Notes: generated by a model from the letters alone, not told the origin. Positions 51,453 through 62,808 are shown, numbered from the stretch's first letter. The stretch is DNA of 64,000 nucleotides from Areca catechu (GCA_021397845.1 CM038052.1:136529854-136593853); one strand, 5' to 3'. Translations and numbers: made by a program.

Positions 51453-53128
51453 TGGTGTGGGCACCAGGATCCGACAGAGGCTCCTCAACCCTCTGTGGAT
51501 CTCAGATTAGGGTTCAACTTCTTTGTGTCTTGTAATAAGGCTTCAAGCCTCAAATTTGTAATTATCTCTTGCTTTGAATTGAGTCTGTACCTTGACCAAT
51601 TAGGTCAAATTGAGTCAAGTACTAAGTCGAGTCACAAATCGAGTCTAGTCTGAGTCTGTTAGAAGTATGGGTCCATTGCAAGAGTGGGTCTTAAAATTTA
51701 GTCTCCTTGGAAGCAAGTCGGGAAAGAATCCAAGTCAACTCAGGGCCCATATGTGCATCCTACATGGCACCATGACATCTTGCCATGTGGGCAGCACACT
51801 TGGCATGCAAGGACGCCCAATGGGGAGGACCACTTCACTTGGCTCTAGCCTTTTTCCCCTCCCCCTATCAAGCTCATTGCCATGCAAGGGTGGTCGGCCA
51901 AGGTGGAAGTCAATGGGAGTTGAAGTGGGGAATTCAAATCCTTTTCTTCAAGCCCTCCAATCAAGTCTTCTTCCCAAATTGCTTCAACCTCTTTGGAAGG
52001 GAGAGACAAGATCCTTGGGTGCCTCCACCTAACACTCCCCATGTCAATCCTTATACCAAAGAAAGGGTGTGCAACAAAAGAAGGAAGAAGGACATAAGCC
52101 ATGCTACAAGCCCCTCTTCATGTCTTTTTCCAAAACAATGAAGAATCTTTCAAACTTCAAGCCACCATGATCCCTCCTCCTAGCCTTGCTTCATGCCACG
52201 CCCATTCAAGGCTAGCACTTGGTCGGCCAAAGGGAGAAGAAAGTCAAGGTTTGGGTGCCCATTCAAGAAAAAGAAGAAATTTTGTATTCTTGCATTTGAA
52301 TTTCAAAATGGGCCTTGGGTGCCTATTTAAAGGACCCAACCACTCCATTGTAAAGGGTATTGAATGATTAAATGAAAAGCTTGAGTTTTGTTTCTCCTTC
52401 AACCATTTTCTCCTAGACTAGGTTTGAGTGAAGTTTCCTTCGTCCCTAGGGACGTCGAGTGGTGTGAGGCCACCTTTCCATCACCCCAGGGCGTCGCAAG
52501 TCCTTCATCCTCCGGGATGTCGAGTGGTGGGAGGCCACATTCCTTCATCCTTCGGGATGTCGCAGGGTGCGAGGCCCCAAGTTATCCCCTTCTTCAACTT
52601 CGGAATCCAGCCAGACACCGAGCTCGAAACCCCTTCTCAACCCACCCTTAGTTCCATTTCGATACTTCTATCCATTCCACTAATCCCTCCTTTGCTTGCC
52701 TACAGGTCGCCCTTGGTATCACGGGCACCAGAGACGGTCTGCTTTGCCATCACTACCAGCCAAACAAAAGTTGGTGAATCCGCGGGTTCGACTGCTCGGG
52801 CATCCAGGCCGCATCCATCGAGTCGAGCGATCTCTGCATCGGGCGCTTCAAACGTGTGAGGTTTGCCCCTATCTCCTAAGTAGGTATTGCATATCGAACT
52901 TTGTCCTACCGGGGTTTCTTAATCCCGGGATCCTATTCTCTATTTCACAATTTAGGGACTTGATTTGCTAGTGTATGCTTCTATTATTCAGTTTCTCCTA
53001 TTTCTAGTCTTTGTTTGTGATCGTGAATCAAAAACTTATAAAAACATTTAAAACTCATCAACTTTAAAAAATCCCCTTTGCATCATAAGCATCCATACTA
53101 GCATCTCTAGCCCTACTCCCTTATATCA
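51453..53128 (+). repeat. 5' LTR of NA2
   Basis: TGGTGTGGGCACCAG start, TATATCA end. TATA-like CTATTTAAAGG at 52,322. GTCGAGTGGTGTGAGGCC and variants at about 52,454, 52,520 and 52,560 form a short tandem series. The first 58 bases carry the pol stop in the 3' copy. Confidence 0.9.
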
Positions 53129-53132
53129 TTAT

Positions 53133-53144
53133 TGGTATCAGAGC
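53133..53144 (+). other. Primer-binding site of NA2
   Basis: TGGTATCAGAGC, four bases after the LTR end; complement of the initiator-Met tRNA 3' end. Confidence 0.9.
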
Positions 53145-54001
53145 ATGGTTAGGACTAGTGAGAAACAAGGAGTAATAGATTAGAAACCTTGCATCTTTTC
53201 CTTTCATTTTCTGCATTCTGTTCAGCCCGTATATAGTCTGAACATTGATTTTTTCTCTTTGTATGGACCTCCAAATTTCATTATTTTTATTTTGTTAGAT
53301 CACATTTAATTTATTTTATTTTTTGTTATTTCCTCAGATTTTATTTCAGTTTGTAGTATTTCTACAAGCCAAAAAACTACCAGAGAAAATCTCAGGTCTG
53401 AAATTCCTTCAAGCATCTCATTTCTTGCTTCATTCATCCATCTAGCTTATTGCTTGCATTTAGGGGCATATTTCAATTCCTGCATTTTGTTTAGCATTCA
53501 CACATCTGAAAGACAAAAAAACAAGAAAATTTTAAGTCATTTCATTAGTCATTTGTGTGCATCATTTTGCATAACTCATCCTAAGGGTGTCAAATTAACA
53601 TAGGGCCAGGATTTCATTACCTGTCCCTAGCCCAAAAACCACCACCTGACATATCGAACCCTAGCTGTTAACTAAAATTGATTAGACGCTTAATCTACTC
53701 TAGTGAGCTAGGAACACCCACGAAGTCGGGTCGACCCAAGTGCCGAGCCAAGCTAGATCACTTGTTGGTGTGTGCTTGAGTAGCTGGTGTCTAGAAAGTG
53801 GTTTAGGGACTAGATCCCGAAGAGAAGTGGGTTGGTTCGCTTACCTGGCCAATTTCATTGGTGTCTAAGGCAAGCAGAGAGGAACCTCCACTAACCTTAC
53901 ACTTACCTGGCCATGTGCCAAGTTACTATTTCCAGGTTCATCTTCTTGACCACACATTTGGTGAGATCTCCTAGGTCTAGCAAACCGTAGCACCGTTCTG
54001 T
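53145..54001 (+). other. Untranslated leader of NA2
   Basis: No frame. It holds GGTGTCTAGAAAGTGG (53,786-53,801) and the shared module ACCTGGCC, hairpin CCAATTTCATTGG, GTGTCTAAGGCAAGC (53,841-53,875), then GAGGAACCTCC and a second ACTTACCTGGCC (53,910). Confidence 0.75.
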
Positions 54002-54810
54002 GTGTGTTATATGTGCACTAGATCAGGAACCTCTTTTTACCCACCTTCTCCACCCCCTACTGAAGCCACGGACCAACTTCTAGCTGACATTGGAGCCCAA
54101 TCTCAATCCATGACTCAATTAAGAAACCAATTGACTAATAGAGTTGATCAAATAGAGGCCAGACTAGGACCCTTAGAAGAAGTTGCTAGGCTCCGTGAGC
54201 ATTTCCAGAGAGCTCCCGCCTACAAAAATCCTGAGCCCTTTAGGAACTAGAATCGTATCCCCTAATACACCCAAGGTTATAGCCAGGCATACCTAATCGA
54301 CCAAGCCCAAACTGATATGACCCCAGTCAACCAAGCCTAGCCCGACCCAGTCCTAGTCATCCCAGTCTGAATCGACCCAAATACAGTAGAGAGGACAAGG
54401 ATAAGGCTATTGAAGTCCAGAGGAGACCCGATCCCCAAGGTAACAGCTATAGATGTCATAAACTTGAGCATTTTGCTAGTCAGTGCACTGCCCCTGCCCT
54501 ACTTATAGATGAACCGACTGAAACTGAACCCGAACCCATTATTGAACCTGAGGAGGAAGACTTTAAGGTTGAACCCATTGAAAATCTAGGAAAAGAAACT
54601 CCTGAGCCCATTAAAGAATTGAAAGAAGACATCTGTGAATCAAGTTTAGTAGAGGAATATGGTGAAGATGGGCCCCAGGTAGAAATCATCGAGGAACAAA
54701 AAGAAAAAGATCCTGAACCCACTAGAGACTGTGAAGGAGTAATTGAGCCAGGATCGAACATTGTAGAAGATGGTGAAGGTTCACAAGTATTGCCCTTAGA
54801 GGAGGTCTAG
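54002..54810 (+). pseudogene. NA2 gag N-terminus, degraded zinc knuckle and acidic linker
   Basis: The ATG at 54,002 opens an 82-residue frame starting MCYMCTRSG, like the MCCMSTRSE start of NA1, with a coiled-coil segment (LTNRVDQIEARLGPLEE). A TAG at 54,248 ends it. Further on, 54,445-54,486 encodes SYRCHKLEHFASQC, a CCHC zinc knuckle whose first Cys is Ser. Then follows a Glu/Pro-rich stretch with KETPEPIKE and SLVEEYGEDGPQVEIIEE, shared with NA1. The protease of NA1 has no clear counterpart here. The broken first half means no intact Gag is encoded. Confidence 0.7.
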
Positions 54811-55236
54811 GAACAAGTCCCTAAAGAACCACCCCAGGAGGTAGACATCAGTTTTGAGGACTTTCAAGATAACATTCCCAATGACCTTCCTAATAACCTT
54901 TCACCATCCAGGAACTCCCATCTAGCCTTGGAACTTGTACATGTAGAACATTGTCCAAATCTTAAGATTATCTTGAATAACCAAGGTCTATTTCATGATT
55001 CCCAGAGATTACCCCAAGACTCCGACTCCTATTTTCTCCCCTTCCCAGAGCCTTCTCACATTTTTATAGCCATGGGGTTGCATTTTGTTGAAATTACCGG
55101 GCTGCATGACTCCTTGGAACCCATCCCTTTTGCCATTTACTTTTGGTACACTTTATGGCATTTGTTAGGGATCCTTGATAATTTTTCTTGTACATACCAG
55201 ACTAGGGTCAAACCTAGAGAGTCCATAATCTGTTAG
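54811..55236 (+). pseudogene. NA2 RT stub and unknown domain
   Basis: FEDFQDNIPNDLPNNL and SPSRN (54,855-54,920) correspond to the segment that precedes chromovirus RT. From 54,928 a frame of 102 residues encodes the unknown domain: HCPNLKIILNNQGLFH, then DSDSYFLPFPEPSHI, MGLHFVEITGLHDSLEPIPF and YFWYTLW. It aligns almost residue for residue with the NA1 domain (45,534-45,214). No catalytic signature is evident; aromatic residues are abundant. It could be captured foreign sequence or a rapidly evolved remnant of pol. Confidence 0.65.
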
Positions 55237-55339
55237 GTTTAGGCCCTAGAGCATCCAATAAAATTTTTTCAATAGGGATGCATAGTTGAGTCTGCATTTT
55301 GCATCATATTAGGATTATGCATTAAATATAATTTTAAAA

Positions 55340-55943
55340 TAATTTGGACTGATTCCCGAAAGCGAGCCAAAGTGTTTGAAATAGAAGATTTTGTAATGAT
55401 TAGGCTCAGGCCTGAACGGTTTCCACCGGGAACCATTAAGAAGCTTCATGCTTGTAGGGCTGGTCCCTTTAAAGTGATTAGGAGAATGGGCCCTAATGCC
55501 TATGTGATAGAATTACCTCCGGATTATGGAATTAGCTCGACATTCAATATCTGTGACTTAGTCGAGTATAAGAAACCCACAAACATACCTAGCGAGCCTT
55601 TTGGGCCTGACCTTCCTTTTGAGAGTGAACCCGAACCTGAATGTCCACCTCCAGTTTTACCTGAGAGAGGAGAGCGAATCGAGCATGTCTTGGATGACCA
55701 AGCAATCACTACCCGGGCAAAGGCTATCAACATTACTTGGTCCGATGGCAAGACCGACCTAAATACGATGACCCATGGATCACCTGGGAGGACATGCAGC
55801 GCATCGACCCTGATATCCTAGAGAGGTACCAAAGCAAGACTAACCCTTACTCAACAGGGTCAAGTTCCTCCCATCCCGGGAGAACTGGTGTGGGCACCAG
55901 GATCCGACAGAGGCTCCTCAACCCTCTGTGGATCTCAGATTAG
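55340..55943 (+). pseudogene. NA2 integrase C-terminus and chromodomain-like tail, ending inside the 3' LTR
   Basis: The 55,372-55,821 frame has integrase C-terminal text (FVMIRLRPERFPPGTIKKLHA, GPFKVIRRMGPNAYVIELP, GISSTFNI), an acidic Pro-rich linker and GERIEHVLDD. The frame shifts near 55,735, and 55,737-55,943 continues the chromodomain-like part (VRWQDRPKYDDPWITWEDM, IDPDILERY). The last 18 codons lie inside the 3' LTR, starting at 55,886, with a TAG at 55,941. A pol frame that ends inside the LTR is known from the CRM clade of chromoviruses, so CRM affinity is possible. Confidence 0.8.
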
Positions 55944-57563
55944 GGTTCCACTTTTTTGTGTCTTGTAATAAGGCTTCAAGCCTCGAATTTGTAATTATCT
56001 TTTGCTTTGAATTAAGTCTGTACCTTGGCCAATTAGGTCAAATCGAGTCTTGTACTGAGTTGAGTCACAAATCGAGTCCAGTCTGAGTCTATTAGAAGTA
56101 TGTGTCCATTGCAAGAGTGGGTCTTAAAATTTAGTCTCCTTGGAAGCAAGTCGGGAAAGAATCCAAGTCAACTTAGGGCCCACCTGTGCATCCTATATGG
56201 CACCATGACATCTTGCCATGTGGGCAGCACACTTGGCATGCAAGGATGCCCAATGGGGAGGACCACTTCACTTGGCTCTAGCCTTTTTCCCCTCCCCCTA
56301 TCAAGCTCATTGCCATGCAAGGATGGTCGGCCATGGTGGAAGTCAATGGGAGTTGAAGTGGGGAATTCAAATCCCTTGCTTCAAGCCCTCCAATCAAGTC
56401 TTCTTCCCAAATTGCTTCAACCACTTTGGAAGGAAGAGACAAGATCCTTGGGCGCCTCCACCTAACACTCCCCATGTCAAGCCTTATACCAAAGAAAGGG
56501 TGTGCAACAAAGGAAGGAAGAAGAACATAAGCCATGCTACAAGCCCCTCTTCATGTCTTTTTCCAAAACAATGAAGAATCTTTCCAACTTCAAGGGACCA
56601 TGATCCCTCCTCCTAGCCTTGCTTCATGCCACGCACATTCAAGGCTAGCACTTGGTCGGCCAAAGGGAGAAGAAAGTCAAGGTTTGGGTGCCCATTCAAG
56701 AAAAAGAAGAAGAAATTTTGTATTCCTGCATTTGAATTTCAAAATGGGCCTTGGGTGCCTATTTAAAGGACCCAACCCCTCCATTGTAAAGGGTATTGAA
56801 TGATTAAATGAAAAGCTTGAGTTTTGTTTCTCCTCCAACCATTGTCTCCTAGACTAGGTTTGAGTGAAGCTTCCTTTGTCCCTAGGGACATCGAGTGGTG
56901 TGAGGCCACCTTTCCGTCGTCCCAGGGCGTCGCAAGTCCTTCGTCCTCCGAGACGTCGAGTGGTAAGAGGCCACATTACTTCATCCTCCAGGACATCGCG
57001 GGGTGCGAGGCCTTAAGTTATCCCCTTCTTCAACTTCGGAATCCAGCCAGACACCAGGCTCGAAGCCCCTTCTCAACCCACCCTTAGTTCCATTTCGATA
57101 CTTCTCTCCATTCCACTAATCCCTCCTTTGCTTGCCTACATGTCCCCCTTAGTATCACGGGCACCGGAGACGGTCTGCTTTGCCATCGCGACCACCCGAC
57201 CGAATGCCGGTGCATCCGCGGGTTCGACTGCTCGAGCATCCAGGTCGCATCCGCCGAGTCGAGCGATCTCTGCATCGAGCGCTTCAGACATGTGAGATTT
57301 GCCCCTATCTCCTAAGTAGGTATTGCATATCGAGCTTAGTCCTATCGGGGTTTCTTAATCTTGGGATCCTGTTCTCTTTTTCACTATTTAGGGACTTGAT
57401 TTGCTAGTGTAGGCTTCTATTATTCAATTTCTCCTATTTCTAGTCTTTGTTTGTGATCGGGAATCAAAAACTTATAAAAATATTTAAAACTCATCAACTT
57501 TAAAAAAACCCTTTGCATCATAAGCATCCATACTAGAATCTCTAGCCCTACTCGCTTGCATCA
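55886..57563 (+). repeat. 3' LTR of NA2
   Basis: TGGTGTGGGCACCAG start, TTGCATCA end, colinear with the 5' LTR. TATA-like CTATTTAAAGG at 56,759 and GTCGAGTGGTGTGAGGCC near 56,890. Followed by TAGAT, the altered target duplication. Confidence 0.9.
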
Positions 57564-57568
57564 TAGAT

Positions 57569-58400
57569 TCTCTGCTTCATTGTACTGCTGTATCCGTAGT
57601 GTGAACACACTAAGTTCGACTAGGATGATGGCCTCTATGCCGAAAGTGAGGTTGAAAGGTGTTTCGTCCATTGCTGCTCTGGGCATTGTGTGGTAGGCCC
57701 AAAGAATGCTGGGGAGTTCTTCTGCCCACCTGCCTTTGGCTTGGTCTAGCCTAGTTTTTAGTCCCTGGAGGATGGTCCGATTGGTCACTCGGCCTCCCTG
57801 TTGGTCTGAGGGTGGGCCACCGAGGTGAAGCGGTGCTGAATGCCAAGTTCGGTACAAAACTCTTCGAACTCCCGGTTATCAAACTGCCTCATGTTATTGG
57901 GATGATGCTTTGGGAGAGCCCAAAGCGGTAGATGATCGACTTCTAGAAGAACTGGCAGACTTTGGCTTCTATGATCCATGCCAGTGGCTCTACTTCTATC
58001 CACTTGGTGAAGTAGTCAATGGCCACTATCAAAAACTTCCATTACCCGGATGAAGGGGGCAATGGACCTAGAATGTCCATTGCCCACTGGGTGAATGGCC
58101 ATGGGGCAGAGAGCTGGGAGAGCGATACCGCTGGCTGACACTATATGTTGGCACGGTGCTGGCACCAGTCACACCTCTTCATGAAGTCAGCGGCATCCTC
58201 CCTCTTGGTCTCCCAGTAGTATCCTTGTCGGAGGGCCTTGTATGCAAGAGTCCTCCTCCTGACATGGTTTCCATAAAAGCTTTCGTGTATCTTTTGGAGT
58301 ACGAAGGTTGCCTCTGTGGGTCTCGGGCATCTCAGGAGCAGATAGGAGTAAGATTGGCGGTAGATCTATCCTTCCATAAGCATGAACTGCGAGGCCTTCT
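57569..58400 (-). pseudogene. Tat2 integrase (zinc finger and core)
   Basis: On the minus strand the HHCC zinc finger lies about 58,330-58,150, and the core about 58,060-57,570. The core shows REFEEFCTELGIQHRFTSVAHPQTN (glutamate block, around 57,870-57,800), then RTILQGLKTRLDQAKGRW and LPSILWAYHTMPR. Frameshifts near 57,800-57,860 split the core. NA2 interrupts the gene at 57,568, and the rest is at 51,110-51,447. It is homologous to Tat1 integrase and equally inactive. Confidence 0.8.
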
Positions 58401-59343
58401 TCTTGATAAGGTCAGCCTCTGCTCAGTCTCCAGCAGGGAGCCATCGGTGATGTATCTGATGTATCTATCCATCCAGCTCGACTCCGGGGTGACTTGCTGC
58501 ACCTCTGTAGGAGCTTCGTTGCTTGGATTTTCGAGGTATTCGATATAGGCATGCCCTAGTGATGAGTCCAGCAAGGTCGCAAGTCTTGATAATGTGTTGG
58601 TGCGAGCATTCTCACCTCGAGGGATGTGTCGGCGTGAGTATTCTCTCCAAGTACTTCACCATCTGGGGATCTCTGGCTTCATATTTTTCAAAAACTTGTC
58701 TGGCCACCAATTGGGAGTCGGCGAAGACCTTCAGGTTTCACACACCCAGCTCGCGAGAGACCCTGAGGCTCACAAGGAGTGCCTTATACTTCGTGTGGTT
58801 ATTTGTTGCAATAAACTTGAAGCGGAGCGCACCTTCAGCTACAACTCCATCACTATTAGCGAGCATGAAACTTGCTCTACTTCCGCCCGTGTTGGACGCG
58901 CCATCGATGTGGAAGATTTAGAACTCCTCCTCGGCCCCGGGCTCCACTTGGTGCTCCGAGGTAGTCTGCTCTGGATCTTTGGCAAGCCCCGCACACTCGA
59001 ACAACAAGTCGGCCAACACCTAGGCCTTCTAGGATGACCTTGGTGGTATGCGATGTCGAACTCGTTAAGATTTATCGCTCACTTGGCCAAACATCTAGAT
59101 GTATCGGGCTGGATGAGCACAGCCCTCAGGGGTTGTTCTATCAAGACCACGATCAGATGTGCTTGGAAGTATGGCCTGAGATGCTGAGCAAACATGATAA
59201 GAGCAAAAATGAGCTTTTTGGATCGGGTGTACCTGATCTTGGTATCCCAGAGGATCTTGCTGGCATAGTACACCAGCTTCGAGATCCATCCAGATCCATG
59301 TGGATGAGTACTGAACTGATGGCTCCGGGGGTGACCGCCAGGT
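58401..59343 (-). pseudogene. Tat2 end of RT, RNase H and linker
   Basis: From 59,343 downward: the thumb/connection YLAVTP...ISSVLI block, then YYASKILWDTKIRY, which leads to RNase H (about 58,930-58,700) with IDGASNTGGS (first Asp retained), DGVVAEGALRFKF and NN.TKYKALL, where the usual Glu is Lys. A stop precedes the RNase H start (58,920). A linker follows with GHAYIEYLENPSNEAPTEVQQV (58,560-58,490), matching the Tat1 linker near 2,285-2,345. Confidence 0.75.
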
Positions 59344-59348
59344 ATAAT

Positions 59349-60649
59349 TGATGCAGGACAAAAGGAGGGGCTAGGAGGATCGTTGGAGAGCTAAGAAGTC
59401 TCCTATGATTAGGTTCAAAAAGGCGGAAAAAAAAAATTTGGTGGCAAGAAACATGGATACTCTAAGGACTTGGGACTTACATTCATAGAGAGATGTCGCA
59501 CCTCTAGGGCATCGCACCCACCCCACTACATGTAGTCTAGGGCATCCCACCCATCTCACTACATGTGGAGCCTAGGGCATCCCATCAAAATCGTTACCTG
59601 GGATCATGAAGGAGAAGCTCCGAGATCATAGAGGGGACTCAGCTCGGGAGAAGATAACTAGGGCCTCACACCCCTCGACACCAATAGGTAAAAGAAAAAT
59701 GGGCCTCATGCCCACTCCTGATAGAGGCAGAACCAAGAATACACTTTTCAAAAATTCATATTCATCATCATTATATTTAAGAGAGGGGGTGCCTTTATAT
59801 AGGCTTACAAAACTTGGGATCCAAGAAAAGAATACAAGGCATGCAGTCCAAAAAAGTGACATCCCAACCTACTTTGTTTGTAGCCTGAAAACATAGTACA
59901 AAATCAAACACAACCCTCCTCATATGGTGAAAAATAAAACTAATCCTAATCTAAAAGTAATTTAAGTAATTTCCTAACTGGTCCATACATCCAGATTTAA
60001 AACAAATAAAATAAATTCCAAATTCATCAAGATCCGTGCTGAGTTACTCTGAAATATGTGCAGGCTTGATGACCGTGTAGAAAATTCTTGCTCTAAAAAG
60101 TGTGTGCTCTGAGATCCATGCAAAATTGTTATGCTTTGAGATCTGTGCAGGAAAAAACTCCCTATGACCTGTGACCGTTGAACAGGGGCGACGTGCGGAG
60201 GTGCGGAGATGGCTTCATGGGCGGAGGTCCGGCAGGGATGGCTCGGGTAGCAGTGGATGGCGGCGTGGGGGAGAGGGGTGCGTGGGAAATGCCGCAGGGG
60301 TTGACGGCCATGGGAGGAGCCGCAGGGGGCACGACCACGGGCGGTTCCGTGGGATTCGCCGACGTTCCCACGAGGAGATCGATACTGGGAGAAGTTGGAC
60401 AGCCATCAGGGGTGGCACCGGAGGTCGAGCGTGGCGGATCCAAGACAAACGGGAAGAAAAAAACCAAAACAATGGAGGTTCTGGGAGGTTGAAGATGATA
60501 GGGATAAATGGGGAATAAGTCAAGAATAAAATGTGGATAAAGTGAGGATAATGAGAATAGGTGGAATAGCGGGGATAATATTTTTAACTAAAATAAAAAA
60601 ATCTGAAAAAAGAAAAGCAAAACCTAGATGGGTTTTGATGACCCCATCA
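59349..60649 (-). mobile_element. Solo LTR inserted in Tat2 RT/RNase H
   Basis: On the minus strand it starts TGATGGGGTCATC at 60,649 and ends CTGCATCA at 59,349; 1,301 bp. Exact target duplications ATAAT flank it (59,344-59,348; 60,650-60,654), and their removal restores the Tat2 frame. It belongs to the TGATGGGG family (CCCATCTAGGTTTTGC start). A GC-rich U3 (60,180-60,440) produces open frames on both strands without meaning. Near 59,500-59,585 is a triple ~37-bp repeat containing CTAGGGCATC. Confidence 0.92.
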
Positions 60650-60654
60650 ATAAT

Positions 60655-61230
60655 ATAAGCTCCTCTCCTATCTCCGGCCTGGAGAGCAGTGGTGGTGATT
60701 ACAGGAAGTCTTTAAGCTCCTCGAAGGCCGCCTTGCACTCCTCCATCCAGGTGAAGTCGTTCATCTTACGCAGCACCTTGAAGAAAGGAAGGCATCGGTC
60801 TACCGACCTCAAGATGAACCGACTCAGCACGGCGATCCAACCCATCAGGTGTTGCACCTGCTTTATTGAGGTCGGATGCTCCATGTCGATGATTGCCTGG
60901 ACCTTTTTTGGTTTCTCCTCGATCCTCTTTGGGTCACCATGAAGCCAAAGAATTTTCTTACTGCTACTCCGAAAGCGCATTTTGCCGGGTTTAGTTTCAT
61001 CTTGTACTCTCTGAGGTTTTGGAGGGCTTCGGCGATGTCGGCGACATGGTTTGACATCGGTTTGCTCATAACAAGCATGTCGTCCACATAGCTTGCATGT
61101 TCCTACCGATATGGTCCTTGAAGACTCGATTGACCAGGCATTGGTATGTAGCGCCAGCATTCTTCAAACCAAACAACATCATCCGGTAGCAGTACGTTCC
61201 TCGATCGATGATGAAGGAAATGTGCTCCTC
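60655..61230 (-). pseudogene. Tat2 reverse transcriptase (palm part)
   Basis: Starting next to the G3 LTR on the minus strand: HISFIIDRGTYCYRMM and FGLKNAGATYQ (61,225-61,140), then the catalytic region with DDMLVMSKP (about 61,087-61,060). One base is missing just before it (TATG instead of the usual codons for YV), so the catalytic block is in a new frame. Downstream are KMKLNPAKCAFGVA, FTW.EEC and FEELKDFL (to about 60,700). It is the same protein as Tat1 RT. The fingers domain would lie beyond the G3 insertion, outside the window. Confidence 0.8.
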
Positions 61231-62805
61231 TGGTGGGGACACCACGATCAGACACAGATCCCTGGATCCCATATGGTTTAATTAGTCACGTGTAAGAGTT
61301 TTGAAAATTTTGTAATCAATTAAGATTGAGTTCTGTAATAAGTTTAGTTTAGTTGATTTGTCTCAACCCTCAACCTAGTCAGTATTTTGAGTCCTGTACA
61401 TCAATTGTAAGTCCAGTATGAGCCCAATTTTTGTACAAGAGAGGAGGCCACCCTATTTTGGAGTTCCACCAGGTCACATCTAGGAGTCAGAGGCCACTAC
61501 ATCAGCCTATTGGATTTTGTGTGACAACCCAGGATCCAAGATGCCTTCTAGAAACCGTGATTCCTTCTCGATATTTTCCAGATGCCCAAATTCCAGTCCA
61601 AATGCTAGAGCATATTCCCAAACTTGGCATCCATGATTCCAGAGGTCCATCTGCATCCCATCCCAAAGAAATCAAGCCCAGGTGCCAAGCCAAGCCCTAA
61701 AGAAGCAAGATTCCATGGAATTTTCTTGCTACCAGGCTACCAAGCCACTCCAGCTTCCATGAAGCCCAAGCCCATGCGCCAAGCCCCTTTGGGCTAGCCC
61801 CTTGCTGCCCCTAGAAGCCCAACATGCCCTCCTAGGTATCCTTGAAGTGTTGAGCAAATCCAAGAGGTGTCCTTGAGTGGAATTGTCAAAGCATGAAGGG
61901 AGAAGGAGAGGACTAGGTCAAATCCTAACCTAGTTGAGACTTATGCTCCTAATTATTTTAAGATTTATTTTTCTAACCTAGCTTGGAGAGGACTTGTAAC
62001 CCAAGTGTGTAACCCTAGTCAGAGGTCATAGAAACTCTATAAATACCCCACCCCTCCCCCTCTTGTAATCAATTTTTATTCATGACATCAAAACCCTGAT
62101 AAATTTATTTGAGCTTGTGAGCTTGTGTGTTACTTTGTCTTTATTTTTTCTTTGGTTACTATTGTTCTTGAACGAATTCTTTGCTGCCCTAGCATCCTTC
62201 CATGCCCTAACTCACTGCCATCTAAGCCTTCACACATCTAAAAAGGAGTGCCCTAGGCCACTGAGCAAGGAGATCTTCATCAAGCTTCAAGCTGCCCCGC
62301 TTCTAAACCCTAACCTGATTCCTTCTAAACCTAGTTTCCTTTCTTTTTCTTACTTGCTATTTTGATTGACCCTTGATATTTTGCAGGATCCCCGAGGTGT
62401 TTGACCTCCCCAGAGGAGACTTTCCTTGCCTCCAAGACCACCCAAATCAGCCATCTAATCAGTAGAACCACGCTTCATCATCTAGACTCCAATCAGAGTG
62501 CTGTGTGATCTCTTCATCGGAAGTTCTTCAAATCACTGATAGGATACATCCTTCCCTTGTTTTAATTTCTGATTTGATAAAAATAAGCTATCCTAAACTA
62601 GGAGTTTCTCAACTCTCAGGTCCTGGCTACTTATTATCTTGCATGAGTTCTTTGCAATCATGATGATTCTATGCATTGCTATTCTTCTTGCTAGTTCATA
62701 CTTTATTTGAGAATTTAGCCTACAAACCTAAATTATAAAAATCACAAAAAAATTATTTTACTATTCTTCCTGAATGTTTAGCAAACTTAGAGTCGTTCCA
62801 CATCA
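61231..62805 (+). repeat. 5' LTR of G3
   Basis: TGGTGGGGACACCACGATCAG start, TCCACATCA end; 1,575 bp. TATA-like CTATAAATACCCC near 62,037. U5 contains GCAGGATCCCCGAGGTG (62,382), colinear with the LTRs at 39,864 and 42,276 (TGTAGGATCCCCGAGG). Confidence 0.9.
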
Positions 62806-62808
62806 GTT

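Larger units (their letters stand above)
51453..57563 (+). mobile_element. NA2: complete non-autonomous Gypsy element inserted in Tat2 integrase
   Basis: A 6,111-bp element with two LTRs (1,676 and 1,678 bp), a Met primer-binding site and a 2,757-bp interior. Target duplications are CAGAT (51,448-51,452) and TAGAT (57,564-57,568), one change. The interior encodes a gag N-terminus, a degraded zinc knuckle, a Glu/Pro-rich linker, a stub of the RT approach, an unknown domain and the integrase C-terminus with a chromodomain-like tail. The RT core, RNase H and integrase core are absent, so it must have moved using another element's enzymes. In the first ~215 bases the LTRs differ at about 14 sites by hand count, so the insertion is old. 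Confidence 0.9.
49307..61230 (-). mobile_element. Tat2: reverse-oriented Tat-like element broken by two insertions
   Basis: On the minus strand: RT (61,230-60,655), solo LTR insertion, end of RT and RNase H (59,343-58,600), integrase (58,330-57,569), NA2 insertion, integrase C-terminus/pol end (51,447-51,110), 3' non-pol region, and the antisense gene on the + strand (49,316-50,527). The RT end at 61,230 is where G3 begins. Both clean insertions are proven by target duplications. The left end is cut by an LTR fragment near 49,306. Confidence 0.85.

Noticed and set aside
51667..52651. Open frames of 85-121 residues repeated at 56,100-57,087
   Set aside because: They are inside the two NA2 LTRs, so repetition follows from LTR identity. 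No domain and no consistent start context.
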